NCBI GenBank assembly: GCA_964449455.1
Contig: CAYUYV010000005.1
Span: 1 to 64,000, forward strand
Length of the DNA stretch: 64,000 nucleotides
From: CAYUYV01 sp964449455
GTDB taxonomy: Bacteria > Pseudomonadota > Alphaproteobacteria > JAJFIK01
Reading direction: 5' to 3'
In this document: one piece after another, positions 52,501 to 60,418 of the stretch
How positions within the stretch are numbered: the stretch's first letter is position 1
Layout: every line of letters begins with the position of its first letter
Notes under the pieces: generated by a model
What the model was told of the DNA's origin: nothing
Database searches by the model: none
What the model saw: the letters and a program-made list of their open reading frames with translations, nothing else
Position numbers and translations under genes: made by a program

Positions 52501-53363
52501 GCGACGCCCGCATCCACGGCATTGGCCGCCGCCTGGGCGATGATGCCGTCCTGGAACATGGGCTCGAAGAGGTAAATGATATCATCAACGATGATATCGG
52601 CACCGGCATTCACAAGCGCATCAATATTGGCAGCAAATCCGGCCGCACCGGTGAATGCGGTCGCGAAGAGAAGGTCAGCCCCCGGCGCAATATCGTGCAC
52701 GAGCTGGGCCATGGCCCGGCCTTCGTCGATGGAATTGCCGGTCGGCAGATCCGCAATCACGGTGACATTGTTCGGCAGGTCGCCCGAGGCAATATCATCC
52801 GCATAACTTGTGGATGCGGTTGTGCTCGCATCGAAGCTGTCAGAGAGGATCCCGACGGACACGCCCGTGCCATCGACATTGAATGTGGTCGAGGCGATGT
52901 CCGCGGACAGGGCGGTCACGTCCTGGCTGGTCGTTGAACCCACATTGGCCGTGCGCGCGGACGCCGCCGCGAAATCAAGGCCATTGACCATGTCGAGATC
53001 CGGCAAATGGTCCAGGGGCAGAAGACCGGACGCGGCTGCCCCATAATGGGCGCCGCTGATCAGGCCGAACTCTTCGGTAAGGCTGTCCAGAAGATCTGCC
53101 CCCGAATGACCATCCGCCGCGCGTGCATCAATGACCACATAGTCTTCGCCCTCCACCGTCATGATGGGCAGGCGTTGCATGACGGACCGGACAAGGGTGT
53201 CCGTGTCGGCATACATCGACCAGTCAAGCGCCTTGTCGGATTTCACGACAACGTCTGGCAGGGAATCCTGCGTGGCTTGCGACTGGGTCCGCCCCGCGCC
53301 CGGCGCGGAGACAATGCCAGCCATTGCGGCCGCCAGGGACAGCGTAAAATCAAGGCTCGCCAT
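49572..53363 (-). CDS. Secreted subtilisin-like (S8-type) protease with cadherin-like and RTX repeats
   Basis: 1263 residues. Order: N-terminal hydrophobic signal-like segment; S8-fold domain (about 150-670) with Asp in 'GILSDSFD' (D175), oxyanion Asn in 'FSSAGNNG' (N295) and nucleophile in 'FGTSAAAPNAAAVAALML' (S569); two cadherin-like repeats (about 680-880); RTX Ca2+-binding nonapeptides in several blocks (about 890-1200, 'GGxGxDxLxG'); a serralysin-type C-terminus 'VLVDFERGRDSLDLTGI'. RTX plus hydrophobic C-terminal tail indicates type I secretion. At the expected His position the sequence reads 'SIDEGRAMAQLVHDIAPGA' with Glu (E214). GGGAGA precedes the ATG. Type I secretion genes are not in the window. 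Confidence 0.87.
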   Translation of the reverse strand: MASLDFTLSLAAAMAGIVSAPGAGRTQSQATQDSLPDVVVKSDKALDWSMYADTDTLVRSVMQRLPIMTVEGEDYVVIDARAADGHSGADLLDSLTEEFGLISGAHYGAAASGLLPLDHLPDLDMVNGLDFAAASARTANVGSTTSQDVTALSADIASTTFNVDGTGVSVGILSDSFDASTTASTSYADDIASGDLPNNVTVIADLPTGNSIDEGRAMAQLVHDIAPGADLLFATAFTGAAGFAANIDALVNAGADIIVDDIIYLFEPMFQDGIIAQAAANAVDAGVAFFSSAGNNGSAGYEAPFRATNDATLASIVPFGAGTTFHDWDPGPGVDTTLDITIPVGSSADLFLQWTDPFSSLFGSTAPTGSSPGAQSDLDFHILDQSGAVLFSSLNINVGRDPSERVMVDNFTGAPINAQLVINNFEGPDPEMMRIVGFDVPNDDFITGYNLENRASFSNLSEFRAGTTYGHAVAEGVLGVGAAPFFYTEAFGAVDGTVPETFSALGGSTIYFDTDGNRLATPDVRDAVDFTASDGGNTTFFGSDISLTSSLFPGGNPDLDSFPNFFGTSAAAPNAAAVAALMLEANPNLTPADIERILEQTAVDIDTPFTLTRAGASFTSTFQELASVGVGTGNDARTGAGLINAADAVAQALAELPASDPPLNTPPVAANDSATTDEDTAVIVDVLANDTDTDLDTLTVASVTQGNDGTVTIRPDGRVTYTPRVNFNGSDSFSYTLTDGQGGSATATVSVTVDAVNDNPNAANDAAETEEGEAVTIAVLGNDTDVDGDALTIAVFTQGSNGAVSAGSGGALIYTPSGNFTGTDSFTYTVTDGQGGSDSATVQVTVNPVDAGEPGGTIGTTGNDSLIGTAGPDTISGLDGNDTIDGLAGRDSLSGGANADSLLGGDGLDVLDGGGGADILDGGKNDDTLLGGNGNDTIRVSAGIGDDSVDGGSGTDVLEATRNGLNIGLKALTSVEVITAAGFSDVRITGSASGDNLDFSGVTIQGITSINTGGGQDTLIGSSAGDVLLGGGGPDSLDGGGGADSLTGGGGDDTVLGGQGNDVLLYSGPSNGLDSVDGGGGFDTIQATANGTVIGLKDLSGVETITGNGFANVAIQGGGGPQLFDFSGVTLTDIAFIDGRSGQDTLIGSSGNDDLRGDAGADSLSGGAGNDTLTGGSGADVFVVANGADTDVLVDFERGRDSLDLTGISDIADFADLDTSGNGVVDASDALAGTFSGSLALTFSDAVIRLTDVTELAEEDLML

Positions 53364-53590
53364 AGGCTTCTCCCACAACACTCCCCGCCCGCACCGCATC
53401 CGGCTGTGCCTTGCGGACTGACCAGAATACTTCGGTCCTTATGCCATGGAAAAAATGTCCAAGACAGGGACACAAGACCCATTCGGCATGGTTAGCCCCT
53501 TAAGCTTTCGTCAGCGCGCGGACCCGTCAGCACTGACTTACAAACCCCGGACAGGCCAGGTCTATTCGATTTTATGTCATGAGATTTTCG

Positions 53591-53615
53591 TGATATCTAT
53601 CATTGGTAGATATCA
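53591..53615. promoter_or_regulatory. Operator-like inverted repeat upstream of vapBC
   Basis: TGATATCTA and TAGATATCA form a perfect 9-bp inverted repeat with a 7-nt spacer, 25 bp before the vapB start. Type II antitoxins of the AbrB fold commonly bind such palindromes to repress their own operon. Confidence 0.75.
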
Positions 53616-53639
53616 TGCTGTGCGGTCAGAGGAGGTCCT

Positions 53640-53921
53640 ATGAGCCCATCAGAAGACGAAAAAGAGACCAAGACCGCCAAGCTGTTCATGCACGGGCGCA
53701 GCCAGGCCGTGCGTCTGCCCAAGGCATTCCGCTTCGAAGGCGAGGCAGTGCAAATCAGCCGGCGCGGTCAGCAGGTGATCCTGGAACCGCTGGAGCCTGC
53801 ACCGTTTGATGTTCAAGCCTGGCGAAAACGTCTTGATGCGCTCGGCGCGCGCGATTTCCGGCCTGAAGGGCGGCCTGAGCAACCACCGATGCCCGTCTCA
53901 GATGTCGATTTCGACCAATAA
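53640..53921 (+). CDS. vapB: VapB-type antitoxin (AbrB/SpoVT fold)
   Basis: 93 residues. The DNA-binding swapped-hairpin is clear in 'KLFMHGRSQAVRLPKAFRFEGEAVQISRRGQQVILEP' (about 13-50), and the C-terminal half ('FDVQAWRKRLDALGARDF...VSDVDFDQ') should wrap the toxin. VapB neutralises the VapC RNase and represses the operon. A strong GGAGG ribosome site is six nt before the ATG and a palindromic operator lies 25 bp upstream. The stop is two to five nt before the toxin start, so the pair is translationally coupled. Confidence 0.92.
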   Translation: MSPSEDEKETKTAKLFMHGRSQAVRLPKAFRFEGEAVQISRRGQQVILEPLEPAPFDVQAWRKRLDALGARDFRPEGRPEQPPMPVSDVDFDQ

Positions 53922-53925
53922 AGTG

Positions 53926-54339
53926 ATGAATTTGTTCTGCATCGACACCAATACCGCCATCGCCTCCATCAACGCCCGGCCGCCTTCCATTGCGGAGCGC
54001 TTCGATCTCGAAGTTGCGCTCAAGTCGACAATCTTGATTTCATCAGTGGTGATCCATGACTTGTGGTACGGCATTGCCAAGAGCCCGCATCGGGCAACCA
54101 GTCTGAGGACCGTCGAAGCATTTCTCGAAGCGCCGATAACGGTCATTAATTTTGACACGGAGGATGCCGCCGAGGCAGGCCAGATCCGGGCAGATCTTGC
54201 CGGGGCCGGGACGCCCATCAGGCCTTATGACGTGCTCATTGCCGCCCAGGCCCGGCGCCGAGGCGCCGTGTTGGTGACACGGAACATCCACGACTTCGCG
54301 CGCATTCCCGGACTGACCGCCACAGACTGGTCGGTGTGA
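53926..54339 (+). CDS. vapC: VapC-type toxin (PIN-domain RNase)
   Basis: 137 residues of PIN domain. Acidic metal ligands: D7 in 'FCIDTNTAI', D102 in 'RPYDVLIAAQAR', and N120/D123 in 'VTRNIHDFARIPGL'. The usual conserved Glu before 'YGIAKS' is Asp here ('VVIHDLWYGIAKS', D45), a conservative change that may lower activity. VapC toxins cleave tRNA or rRNA when free of VapB. The ATG at MNLFCIDTN fits the family start; a GTG one codon upstream and an ATG eight codons upstream (overlapping vapB) are alternatives. Followed by a short 15-bp repeat. Confidence 0.9.
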   Translation: MNLFCIDTNTAIASINARPPSIAERFDLEVALKSTILISSVVIHDLWYGIAKSPHRATSLRTVEAFLEAPITVINFDTEDAAEAGQIRADLAGAGTPIRPYDVLIAAQARRRGAVLVTRNIHDFARIPGLTATDWSV

Positions 54340-54350
54340 GCGACGGCGTG

Positions 54351-54395
54351 GCCCCGGGGGCGGTTGCCCCGGGGGCGGTTGCCCCGGGGGCGGTT
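54351..54395. repeat. 15-bp tandem repeat, three exact copies
   Basis: GCCCCGGGGGCGGTT occurs three times head to tail between the convergent vapC and SDR genes, touching the SDR stop codon. Each unit holds a CCCCGGGG palindrome. Confidence 0.92.
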
Positions 54396-55302
54396 ACGGC
54401 CGGCCTGCGTCTTCTTGCGCCTGTTGACGGAGCAATTCCTGATAGCGCGCATCGGCCTCTTCTTCCGTCAGCCCGAGAAGGGCGGACGCAAGGCCTCCTG
54501 AACCGCGCTGCCAGGAATGGGGATGACCGGATGTGAGCCCGCCATCGACAACCACGGCCTGCCCCGTCACGAAGTAACTTTCGTCCGAGGCCAGAAACAG
54601 AGCCATATTGGCGATGGCGTTTGGCGCACCGGCCACGGGCAAAGCCTGCAAAAGTGGTCCGACCTCGGTTTCAATCCGCGCGGCCATCTGGTCCGATTGG
54701 GCCCGCTCCAGGCCAAAGGCATCGCCGAAAATGGATGTCGCAATCAGGCCCGGACAAATGGCGTTGACCCGGATCTTCCGCTGGGCAACATCCATGGCGG
54801 CGCATTTGGAGAAATGGGCGACGGCCGCTTTCGCTGCCGAATAGGCCGTGGGGCCCCAGCCCGCTTGCAGGCCGGCGACCGAAGCCGTGTTGATGATGGA
54901 CCCTCCACCGCGCGCTTCCATATGGGGGATGGCATATTTGGTTCCGGCCGCCACCGAGCGCACCAGCAGGTGGAAAGTGCGGTCCCAGGCGGCCATGGTC
55001 ACATCGTCAATCGTGCCCATGCCGCCGGCGGCGCCAGCATTGTTGAAGACCACATCCAGACCGCCGAAATGGGCCGCCGCCGTGTCGATCAGCGCCTTAA
55101 TCTGATCCACATCGGTTACGTCGCAATGCCGATAAATCAGCCGCCCGCCAAAGCGGGTCTCAAGGGCGGCACCTTTTTCATCCTGGATATCGCCGACGGC
55201 CACAACGGCCCCTTCAGCCAGGAACCGCTCCACGGTGCCAAGGCCAATGCCCGAACAGCCGCCCGTGATGACCGCAACTTTTTCCGCCAGTTGTCCGCCC
55301 AT
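54394..55302 (-). CDS. SDR family NAD(P)-dependent oxidoreductase
   Basis: 302 residues, classical short-chain dehydrogenase. Cofactor motif 'VITGGCSGIGLGTVERF', 'VVFNNAGAAGGMG' (NNAG), catalytic Ser in 'IINTASVAG' and Tyr/Lys in 'TAYSAAKAAVAHF', then 'NAICPGLIAT' and 'VVDGG'. An Asp after beta-2 ('VAVGDIQDEKG') suggests NAD preference. The C-terminal 40 residues ('LLGLTEEEADARYQELLRQQ') are an extra tail. Substrate unknown. GGGAAGGGAA precedes the ATG. Divergent from the DUF3237-CocE pair. Confidence 0.93.
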   Translation of the reverse strand: MGGQLAEKVAVITGGCSGIGLGTVERFLAEGAVVAVGDIQDEKGAALETRFGGRLIYRHCDVTDVDQIKALIDTAAAHFGGLDVVFNNAGAAGGMGTIDDVTMAAWDRTFHLLVRSVAAGTKYAIPHMEARGGGSIINTASVAGLQAGWGPTAYSAAKAAVAHFSKCAAMDVAQRKIRVNAICPGLIATSIFGDAFGLERAQSDQMAARIETEVGPLLQALPVAGAPNAIANMALFLASDESYFVTGQAVVVDGGLTSGHPHSWQRGSGGLASALLGLTEEEADARYQELLRQQAQEDAGRP

Positions 55303-55470
55303 AGAGCATTCCCTTCCCTATCATTTCCGCGTTTTTGGAATGCTGACCGGTTTTGCGGCGCGCAACAAGACCAGCCTCACGCCATCCGTGACAAATGGGC
55401 CCCTCAAACGCGATACTGGTGCCCGGTCCGCCGGAGTGGACCACTCGAAAAACAAGACATGGAGGGTCCC

Positions 55471-55944
55471 ATGACCGGTCTGCAGACCACCTATCTGGGG
55501 GAGCTCAACGCCGATATCGAACAACCCACTATGGTTCTCGGTGCAACGCCAGAAGGCACGCGCATGATTGCGAATGTCACCGGCGGCACATTCGAAGGGC
55601 CACGGCTCAAGGGCACCTTGCCCCGGTCCGGGGGCGACTGGCTGACCATTCGGGCCGATGGCTCCTGGCGCATCGACGTGCGAGCCGCCATCAATACCCA
55701 TGATGGACATGTCATTTATGTTACCTATTACGGCCGGCTCGTGATGTCGCCAGCGGCCATGGAGGCGAGTGGCCAGGGCGTCGCCTTGGGCGACCTTGAT
55801 CCGTCAACCTACTATTTCCGCACCGCTCCCCTGTTTGAAGCGGCCATGGACGGTCCTTATGCCTGGCTGAACCATGTGGTGGCTGTCGGGATGGGCCAAC
55901 TGCAGAACGGCGGCGTGAAATACACAATTTATCAGGTCCTGTGA
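55471..55944 (+). CDS. DUF3237 domain protein
   Basis: 157 residues matching DUF3237 over full length: 'YLGELNADIEQPTMVLGATPEGTRMIANVTGGTFEGPRLKGTLPRSGGDWLTIRADGSWRIDVRAAINTHDGHVIYVTYYGRL' and 'FRTAPLFEAAMDGPYAWLNHVVAVG'. The fold is a beta-barrel of unknown activity, often found beside hydrolase or catabolic genes. GGAGGG precedes the ATG. The stop is four nt before the CocE-type gene, so the two are co-transcribed and probably act on the same compound class. Confidence 0.88.
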   Translation: MTGLQTTYLGELNADIEQPTMVLGATPEGTRMIANVTGGTFEGPRLKGTLPRSGGDWLTIRADGSWRIDVRAAINTHDGHVIYVTYYGRLVMSPAAMEASGQGVALGDLDPSTYYFRTAPLFEAAMDGPYAWLNHVVAVGMGQLQNGGVKYTIYQVL

Positions 55945-55948
55945 GGCC

Positions 55949-57943
55949 ATGCCGGAGCTGGGATTTCGGACGGACTTTCCGTATGCCATCAAAGTTATCG
56001 AAAAGCTTCGCATTCCGCTGGCGGATGGGGTGAGCCTTGCGGCACGCCTGTGGCTACCGGAAAGTGCCGACCCTGTTCCTGTTCTCATCGAAATGCACCC
56101 CTACCGCGCCGGGGACCTTTTCCGGCGCGTCGATGGGCTGAATGCGCCCTATTGGGCCGGCCATGGCTATGCCGTATTGCGGGTCGACTTGCGCGGATCT
56201 GGCGACAGTGGTGGTCTGCTGACGGACGAATATACGGCCCAGGAGATTGAGGATGGGGCGGCGATTGTGGCCTGGGCGAAGGCCCAGTCCTGGTGCGACG
56301 GCGCCGTTGGGCTGACGGGATTGTCCTGGCCCGGCTTTACAGCCTTGCGCGTTGCGGCCCGTCACCCGGACGCGGTCCAGGCCCTCATGGTCACGGGCGT
56401 CTCTGATGATGGTTTCGTTACGGATATTCACCATCTGGGCGGCGTGCCTTATGTGGCGCGGGTGAGTTGGGCGGGATTCATGCTGGCCCTGAATGCCATG
56501 CCGCCCGATCCCAGCCGATTTGAGGGGGACTGGCGCGCGGCGTGGCAGGATCGTTTGACGGCGAACCGGTCCTGGCTCGTGCCCTGGCTGGCCCACCAGA
56601 CCCGTGACGGCTTTTGGCATGAGAAGGCCGTATTCGGTCCGGCGCGCCAATCGACGACGCCCCTGCTGGTGCTGGGCGGGCTCGCCGACAAATACAAGAC
56701 CCCCACCCTGCGGCTCCTTGCCGGATGGCAGGGACCTCACCGCGGCATCCTTGGCCCCTGGGAGCATATCTTCCCACACCTTGCCTCCCGCCAGCCCGCC
56801 ATCGGCACCCTCCAGGAAGGCCTGCGCTGGTGGGACCACTGGTTGAAGGGCAAGGAGACGGGCGTCATGGAGGAACCTGCGCTGCGCTATTGGCAGGAAG
56901 GGCCGGTCCCATCTGAGACGCGCTGGACCGGCGTCACCGATTGGCCTTTGCAGACATTGCCCCACACAACATTCACCGCATCGGGTACGGACCAGTTGAC
57001 GCCCTCGGACGAAGCCGGTGGCGCCGGAGGCACCATCACCCTGTCCGGTGCGGCGAGCATGCAAACCGCTCTGCCCGGCGAAGATCCCTATGATGACGGA
57101 TCCCGTCCAGCCTCCCTGGAGGACATGACTGCGGCGGGCGGGCATATGCTGACCAGCGCGCCCCTGGCAGCACCCGTCACGCTCCTTTCGGTTCCTGTCC
57201 TGCGGGTCGATGTGCGGACGGATGGCACCGGTGGGCAGTTGGCGGCCTGGCTGCTTGATCTGGCGCCGGATGGATCGGCGATGCTGGTCACGCGCGGGGC
57301 CCTGAACCTTGCCTTCAGCGTTGGATTCGACAGTATCCGTCCACCCGGTGCCGGTGAAGACCGCTCCGTCGCCCTCGCCCTAGATGTGGCAAGTTGGGTG
57401 TTCCCGGCGGGTCATCGAATTGTGCTGGTGCTCGCGGCCCAGGCCTGGCCGATCCTCTGGCCGTCTCCCCTTGGCACGGATGTGACGCTCGACCTTGCCA
57501 CCTTGAGCCTGGACCTGCCGCATGCCCCGGCCTCAACGGCTCCCGTTGATTTTCCGCTTCCGGAGAGTGCCATACCCGGTGCCACGGGGGCCATGAAATG
57601 GCTCCGCTTGGAGGACAAGGCCCTGCCGCCGGCGGCACAAGGCACCCAGATCAGCCGCGGCACACGATTCGCGGCCTATCACATCAATGCCACGAATACG
57701 GACCTTCTGCTCCATGGGCGTTCGGATCTGGAACTGATGGAGAGCGGCCGGCAGGCGCGGGCCACAGAGCACTGGCGCGCCTGCCTCGAACGGCCCGGCT
57801 GGTCCGCAGACGTGACCGCCTCCACCTCTCTTGTCAGTACGCCCCAGACATTCCAGATCACCTGGTCCGTCACGGCGCGGAACGCTGGCCAGATCATTCA
57901 CGATGCGAATGACACCGTGAATGTGCCCCGGATCGCCTACTGA
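55949..57943 (+). CDS. CocE/NonD family hydrolase (alpha/beta hydrolase with C-terminal jelly-roll)
   Basis: 664 residues. Alpha/beta-hydrolase part (about 1-330) with nucleophile Ser in 'GAVGLTGLSWPGFTALRVAA', oxyanion region 'LIEMHPYRAGDLF', 'YAVLRVDLRGSGDSGG', and catalytic His in 'RGILGPWEHIFPHLA'; a C-terminal jelly-roll (about 360-550) with 'LSVPVLRVDVRTDGTGGQLAAWLLDLAPDG' and 'HRIVLVLAAQAWP', the X-Pro dipeptidyl-peptidase type. Relatives include cocaine esterase, glutaryl-7-ACA acylase and amino-ester hydrolases; substrate unknown. No signal peptide. Overlaps the convergent TRIC gene by seven bases. Confidence 0.9.
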   Translation: MPELGFRTDFPYAIKVIEKLRIPLADGVSLAARLWLPESADPVPVLIEMHPYRAGDLFRRVDGLNAPYWAGHGYAVLRVDLRGSGDSGGLLTDEYTAQEIEDGAAIVAWAKAQSWCDGAVGLTGLSWPGFTALRVAARHPDAVQALMVTGVSDDGFVTDIHHLGGVPYVARVSWAGFMLALNAMPPDPSRFEGDWRAAWQDRLTANRSWLVPWLAHQTRDGFWHEKAVFGPARQSTTPLLVLGGLADKYKTPTLRLLAGWQGPHRGILGPWEHIFPHLASRQPAIGTLQEGLRWWDHWLKGKETGVMEEPALRYWQEGPVPSETRWTGVTDWPLQTLPHTTFTASGTDQLTPSDEAGGAGGTITLSGAASMQTALPGEDPYDDGSRPASLEDMTAAGGHMLTSAPLAAPVTLLSVPVLRVDVRTDGTGGQLAAWLLDLAPDGSAMLVTRGALNLAFSVGFDSIRPPGAGEDRSVALALDVASWVFPAGHRIVLVLAAQAWPILWPSPLGTDVTLDLATLSLDLPHAPASTAPVDFPLPESAIPGATGAMKWLRLEDKALPPAAQGTQISRGTRFAAYHINATNTDLLLHGRSDLELMESGRQARATEHWRACLERPGWSADVTASTSLVSTPQTFQITWSVTARNAGQIIHDANDTVNVPRIAY

Positions 57944-58581
57944 TCCGTATCAGGACGCATCGTGCCATAGCGTGGAAAGGGCAAGGTCCATTTGAACCAG
58001 ATGGCCGCGAGCCGCAGGGCAAGGCCCACCCCCAGCCCCGTCAAGGCTCGCACGTCAAAGCCCAATGCGGCGGGCAACAGAATATAGGTGCCCCCGCCTG
58101 CCAGGCCGGCCGTGATATAGATCTCCTTACGGAACAAAATGGGTTGCTCGCCGCAAATCACATCACGAATAAGACCGCCGAACGTCGCGGTCATGGCCCC
58201 GAACAGCACGGCCACAACGGGATGAGCATCAAGGGCCTCGGCCTTCGCTGCCCCCAGCACCGCAAACAAGGCAAGGCCCGCCGCATCGGCATAGAGCAGC
58301 CCCGTCATGGGCCGGTCGATCACCAGCCGATGGGCCAGGCTGACAACCACGCCGCAGCCCATGCAGATGAGCACATTTGTCGGATCCCGAACCCAGGAGA
58401 CCGGGAGGTCCCCTAGCAAAAGATCACGGACAGTCCCCCCTCCAACACCCGTCAGGGCGGCGATGAAGGTGACTCCGACAATGTCCATGCGTTTGCGCAA
58501 AGCCATCAAGGCCCCGCTTATGGCAAACACACCCGTGCCCACAAGCGCGAAAATGGTCAAAGTCTGATCGACCAAGGTCAT
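57937..58581 (-). CDS. TRIC-type (trimeric intracellular cation channel) family membrane protein
   Basis: 214 residues with seven predicted helices in two repeats of three (old name UPF0126/YadS). Glycine-rich helix kinks 'ALTGVGGGTVRDLLLGDLPVSWV' and 'TATFGGLIRDVICGEQPILF' are the family signature, each followed by an acidic/aromatic turn. Prokaryotic TRIC proteins conduct K+ and Na+ and form trimers in the inner membrane. The ATG at MTLVDQTLTIFALVGTG is used. Single gene, divergent from the DUF1800-DUF1501 pair. Confidence 0.9.
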   Translation of the reverse strand: MTLVDQTLTIFALVGTGVFAISGALMALRKRMDIVGVTFIAALTGVGGGTVRDLLLGDLPVSWVRDPTNVLICMGCGVVVSLAHRLVIDRPMTGLLYADAAGLALFAVLGAAKAEALDAHPVVAVLFGAMTATFGGLIRDVICGEQPILFRKEIYITAGLAGGGTYILLPAALGFDVRALTGLGVGLALRLAAIWFKWTLPFPRYGTMRPDTDQ

Positions 58582-58772
58582 GATCCCTCCTCTTTTTTAC
58601 AATGTTGTTCATAAATGGCTGTGGGCCTCTAGCGGCCTGTCAACGGGGGCGGAAGAATGCTAAGACCTGCGGCGGGGTTTGGGGGAGCCTGGCGGCCTGA
58701 TGGTCTGAGCGCGCCTTGGGGACACGCGCCGCGCCGGGCGTGTTTCTGGAGGGCCCGGAACACGGGCCTGAA

Positions 58773-60395
58773 ATGCGAGAAAGGCAGAACGTGGCGACCG
58801 GAAACCAGGGACAAACAGCGCTTTCTGTTTCGGATGCCGGGCGGTTTTTGCGCCGAGCAACCTTCGGCCCGTCCTATGCCGACTTGAAATCCGTGCAGGA
58901 CCTCGGGATCGAGCGCTGGCTGGCCGGCCAGTTCACCGCGCCGCGCCTCGACAGCCATGCCGCCTTTATCGAACGGGGCGGCCCGCCGAGACGCACCAGG
59001 CAGAATCCCAAGGAGCGGTTCAGCTTTTTCGAGACCTTCTGGTACCAGGCCGCTTTGGGCGAAGATCAACTGCGCCAGCGTATGGCCTTCGCCCTGTCCC
59101 AGATCTTCGTGGTGTCTTTTGAAGAACCCTCCCTGTCCAATGATCCAAGATCGGTCGGCCATTACATGGACATGCTGGCCGACAACGCGTTTGGCAATTT
59201 CCGTACACTCCTGACCCGGATCGCCTTGAGCCCGGCCATGGGCGAATATCTCAGCTTCATCGCCAATGAACGGGCCGATCCCAATTCGGGCCGTCAGCCG
59301 GATGAGAATTTCGCCCGGGAGGTCATGCAGCTCTTCACCATTGGTTTGTGGGAGTTGCAGCCCAATGGCCAACCGAAACTCGACGCCTCCGGCGCACTGA
59401 TCCCGACCTATGGCCAGGAAGACATTCGAGGCATGGCCCGGGTCTTTACGGGTTGGAGCTGGGGCGGTGGTCCGCTCACAGATGTCTATTGGCGCGGCGG
59501 GCGGATCAAAGGCCAGTCGGTGAGGCAGTGGGATGCTCCCATGAATGTCTGGCCCGACAAGCACGAATTTGGGGCCAAGACCATTGTCGGCGGCATCAAG
59601 ATCCCCAGAGGCGCAAAGGCCGAGGACAGCATGGCCCGCGCCCTTGACGTCCTGTTTTACCATCCGAATACGGCACCATTCATCTGCCGCCAGTTGATCC
59701 AGCGATTTGTGACCTCCAATCCGTCCCCAGATTATGTGCAGCGCGTGGCACAGGTCTTCGCCGACAATGGCAACGGTGTGCGCGGTGACCTCGCGGCAGT
59801 CATTGTGGCCATTCTGCTCGACCCTGAGGCCTGGTGGCCAACAGGTCAGGTCCCGACCGCCGGCAAGCTGCGGGAACCGGTTCTGCGGATCGCCCAATGG
59901 ATGCGAGCCTTTGGTGAGCCAGCCTGGTTCGAGAGCGAGCCCCTGGGCCGATCATTCTCCCTGCTTGCTGGCGCCATCGGCCAGCAGCCCCTTCAGGCAC
60001 CGAGCGTATTCAATTGGTACACACCGGATTTTGCACCCGCGGGCGAGATCGCCTCTGCCGGTCTCGCCGCACCCGAATTCAAGCTCTATGACGACAGCGC
60101 GGTCGCCGGCTACACCAATACCGTGGTCAAAATCGCCCGGCGCGGGATCCCCGGCTTCAAGGGCCGGCGTCACAAGACAACACTTTCCTATCCCCTGTTT
60201 GGCGACCTTCCCAATGATCCGGACCAGTTCGTCACTCTGCTCAATCAGCTTCTGTGTGCGAACACTTTGTCTGCGGAAAGTTTTGCTTTGATCCGGGACG
60301 CCATTGCCTCGATCCCTGAGACAGGCCGCGAGGAGCGGATCTGGACCGGGATCGCCATGACCATGCTGGCGCCGGACTATATGGTTGAGACGTGA
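58773..60395 (+). CDS. DUF1800 domain protein
   Basis: About 540 residues of DUF1800: 'AGRFLRRATFGPSYADLKSVQDLGIERWLAGQF', 'RQRMAFALSQIFVVS', 'YMDMLADNAFGNFRTLLTRIALSPAMGEYLSF', 'PDENFAREVMQLFTIGLWEL', 'VFTGWSW', 'FICRQLIQRFVTSNPSPDYVQRVAQVFADNG'. Biochemical role unknown; it almost always pairs with DUF1501, as here. No clear signal peptide. Start is uncertain: the ATG shown lacks a good ribosome site and a GTG six codons later has GAAAGG upstream. Overlaps or nearly touches the DUF1501 gene. Confidence 0.85.
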   Translation: MRERQNVATGNQGQTALSVSDAGRFLRRATFGPSYADLKSVQDLGIERWLAGQFTAPRLDSHAAFIERGGPPRRTRQNPKERFSFFETFWYQAALGEDQLRQRMAFALSQIFVVSFEEPSLSNDPRSVGHYMDMLADNAFGNFRTLLTRIALSPAMGEYLSFIANERADPNSGRQPDENFAREVMQLFTIGLWELQPNGQPKLDASGALIPTYGQEDIRGMARVFTGWSWGGGPLTDVYWRGGRIKGQSVRQWDAPMNVWPDKHEFGAKTIVGGIKIPRGAKAEDSMARALDVLFYHPNTAPFICRQLIQRFVTSNPSPDYVQRVAQVFADNGNGVRGDLAAVIVAILLDPEAWWPTGQVPTAGKLREPVLRIAQWMRAFGEPAWFESEPLGRSFSLLAGAIGQQPLQAPSVFNWYTPDFAPAGEIASAGLAAPEFKLYDDSAVAGYTNTVVKIARRGIPGFKGRRHKTTLSYPLFGDLPNDPDQFVTLLNQLLCANTLSAESFALIRDAIASIPETGREERIWTGIAMTMLAPDYMVET

Positions 60396-60418
60396 TACGG
60401 GAGCGAAGGCTGACACCC

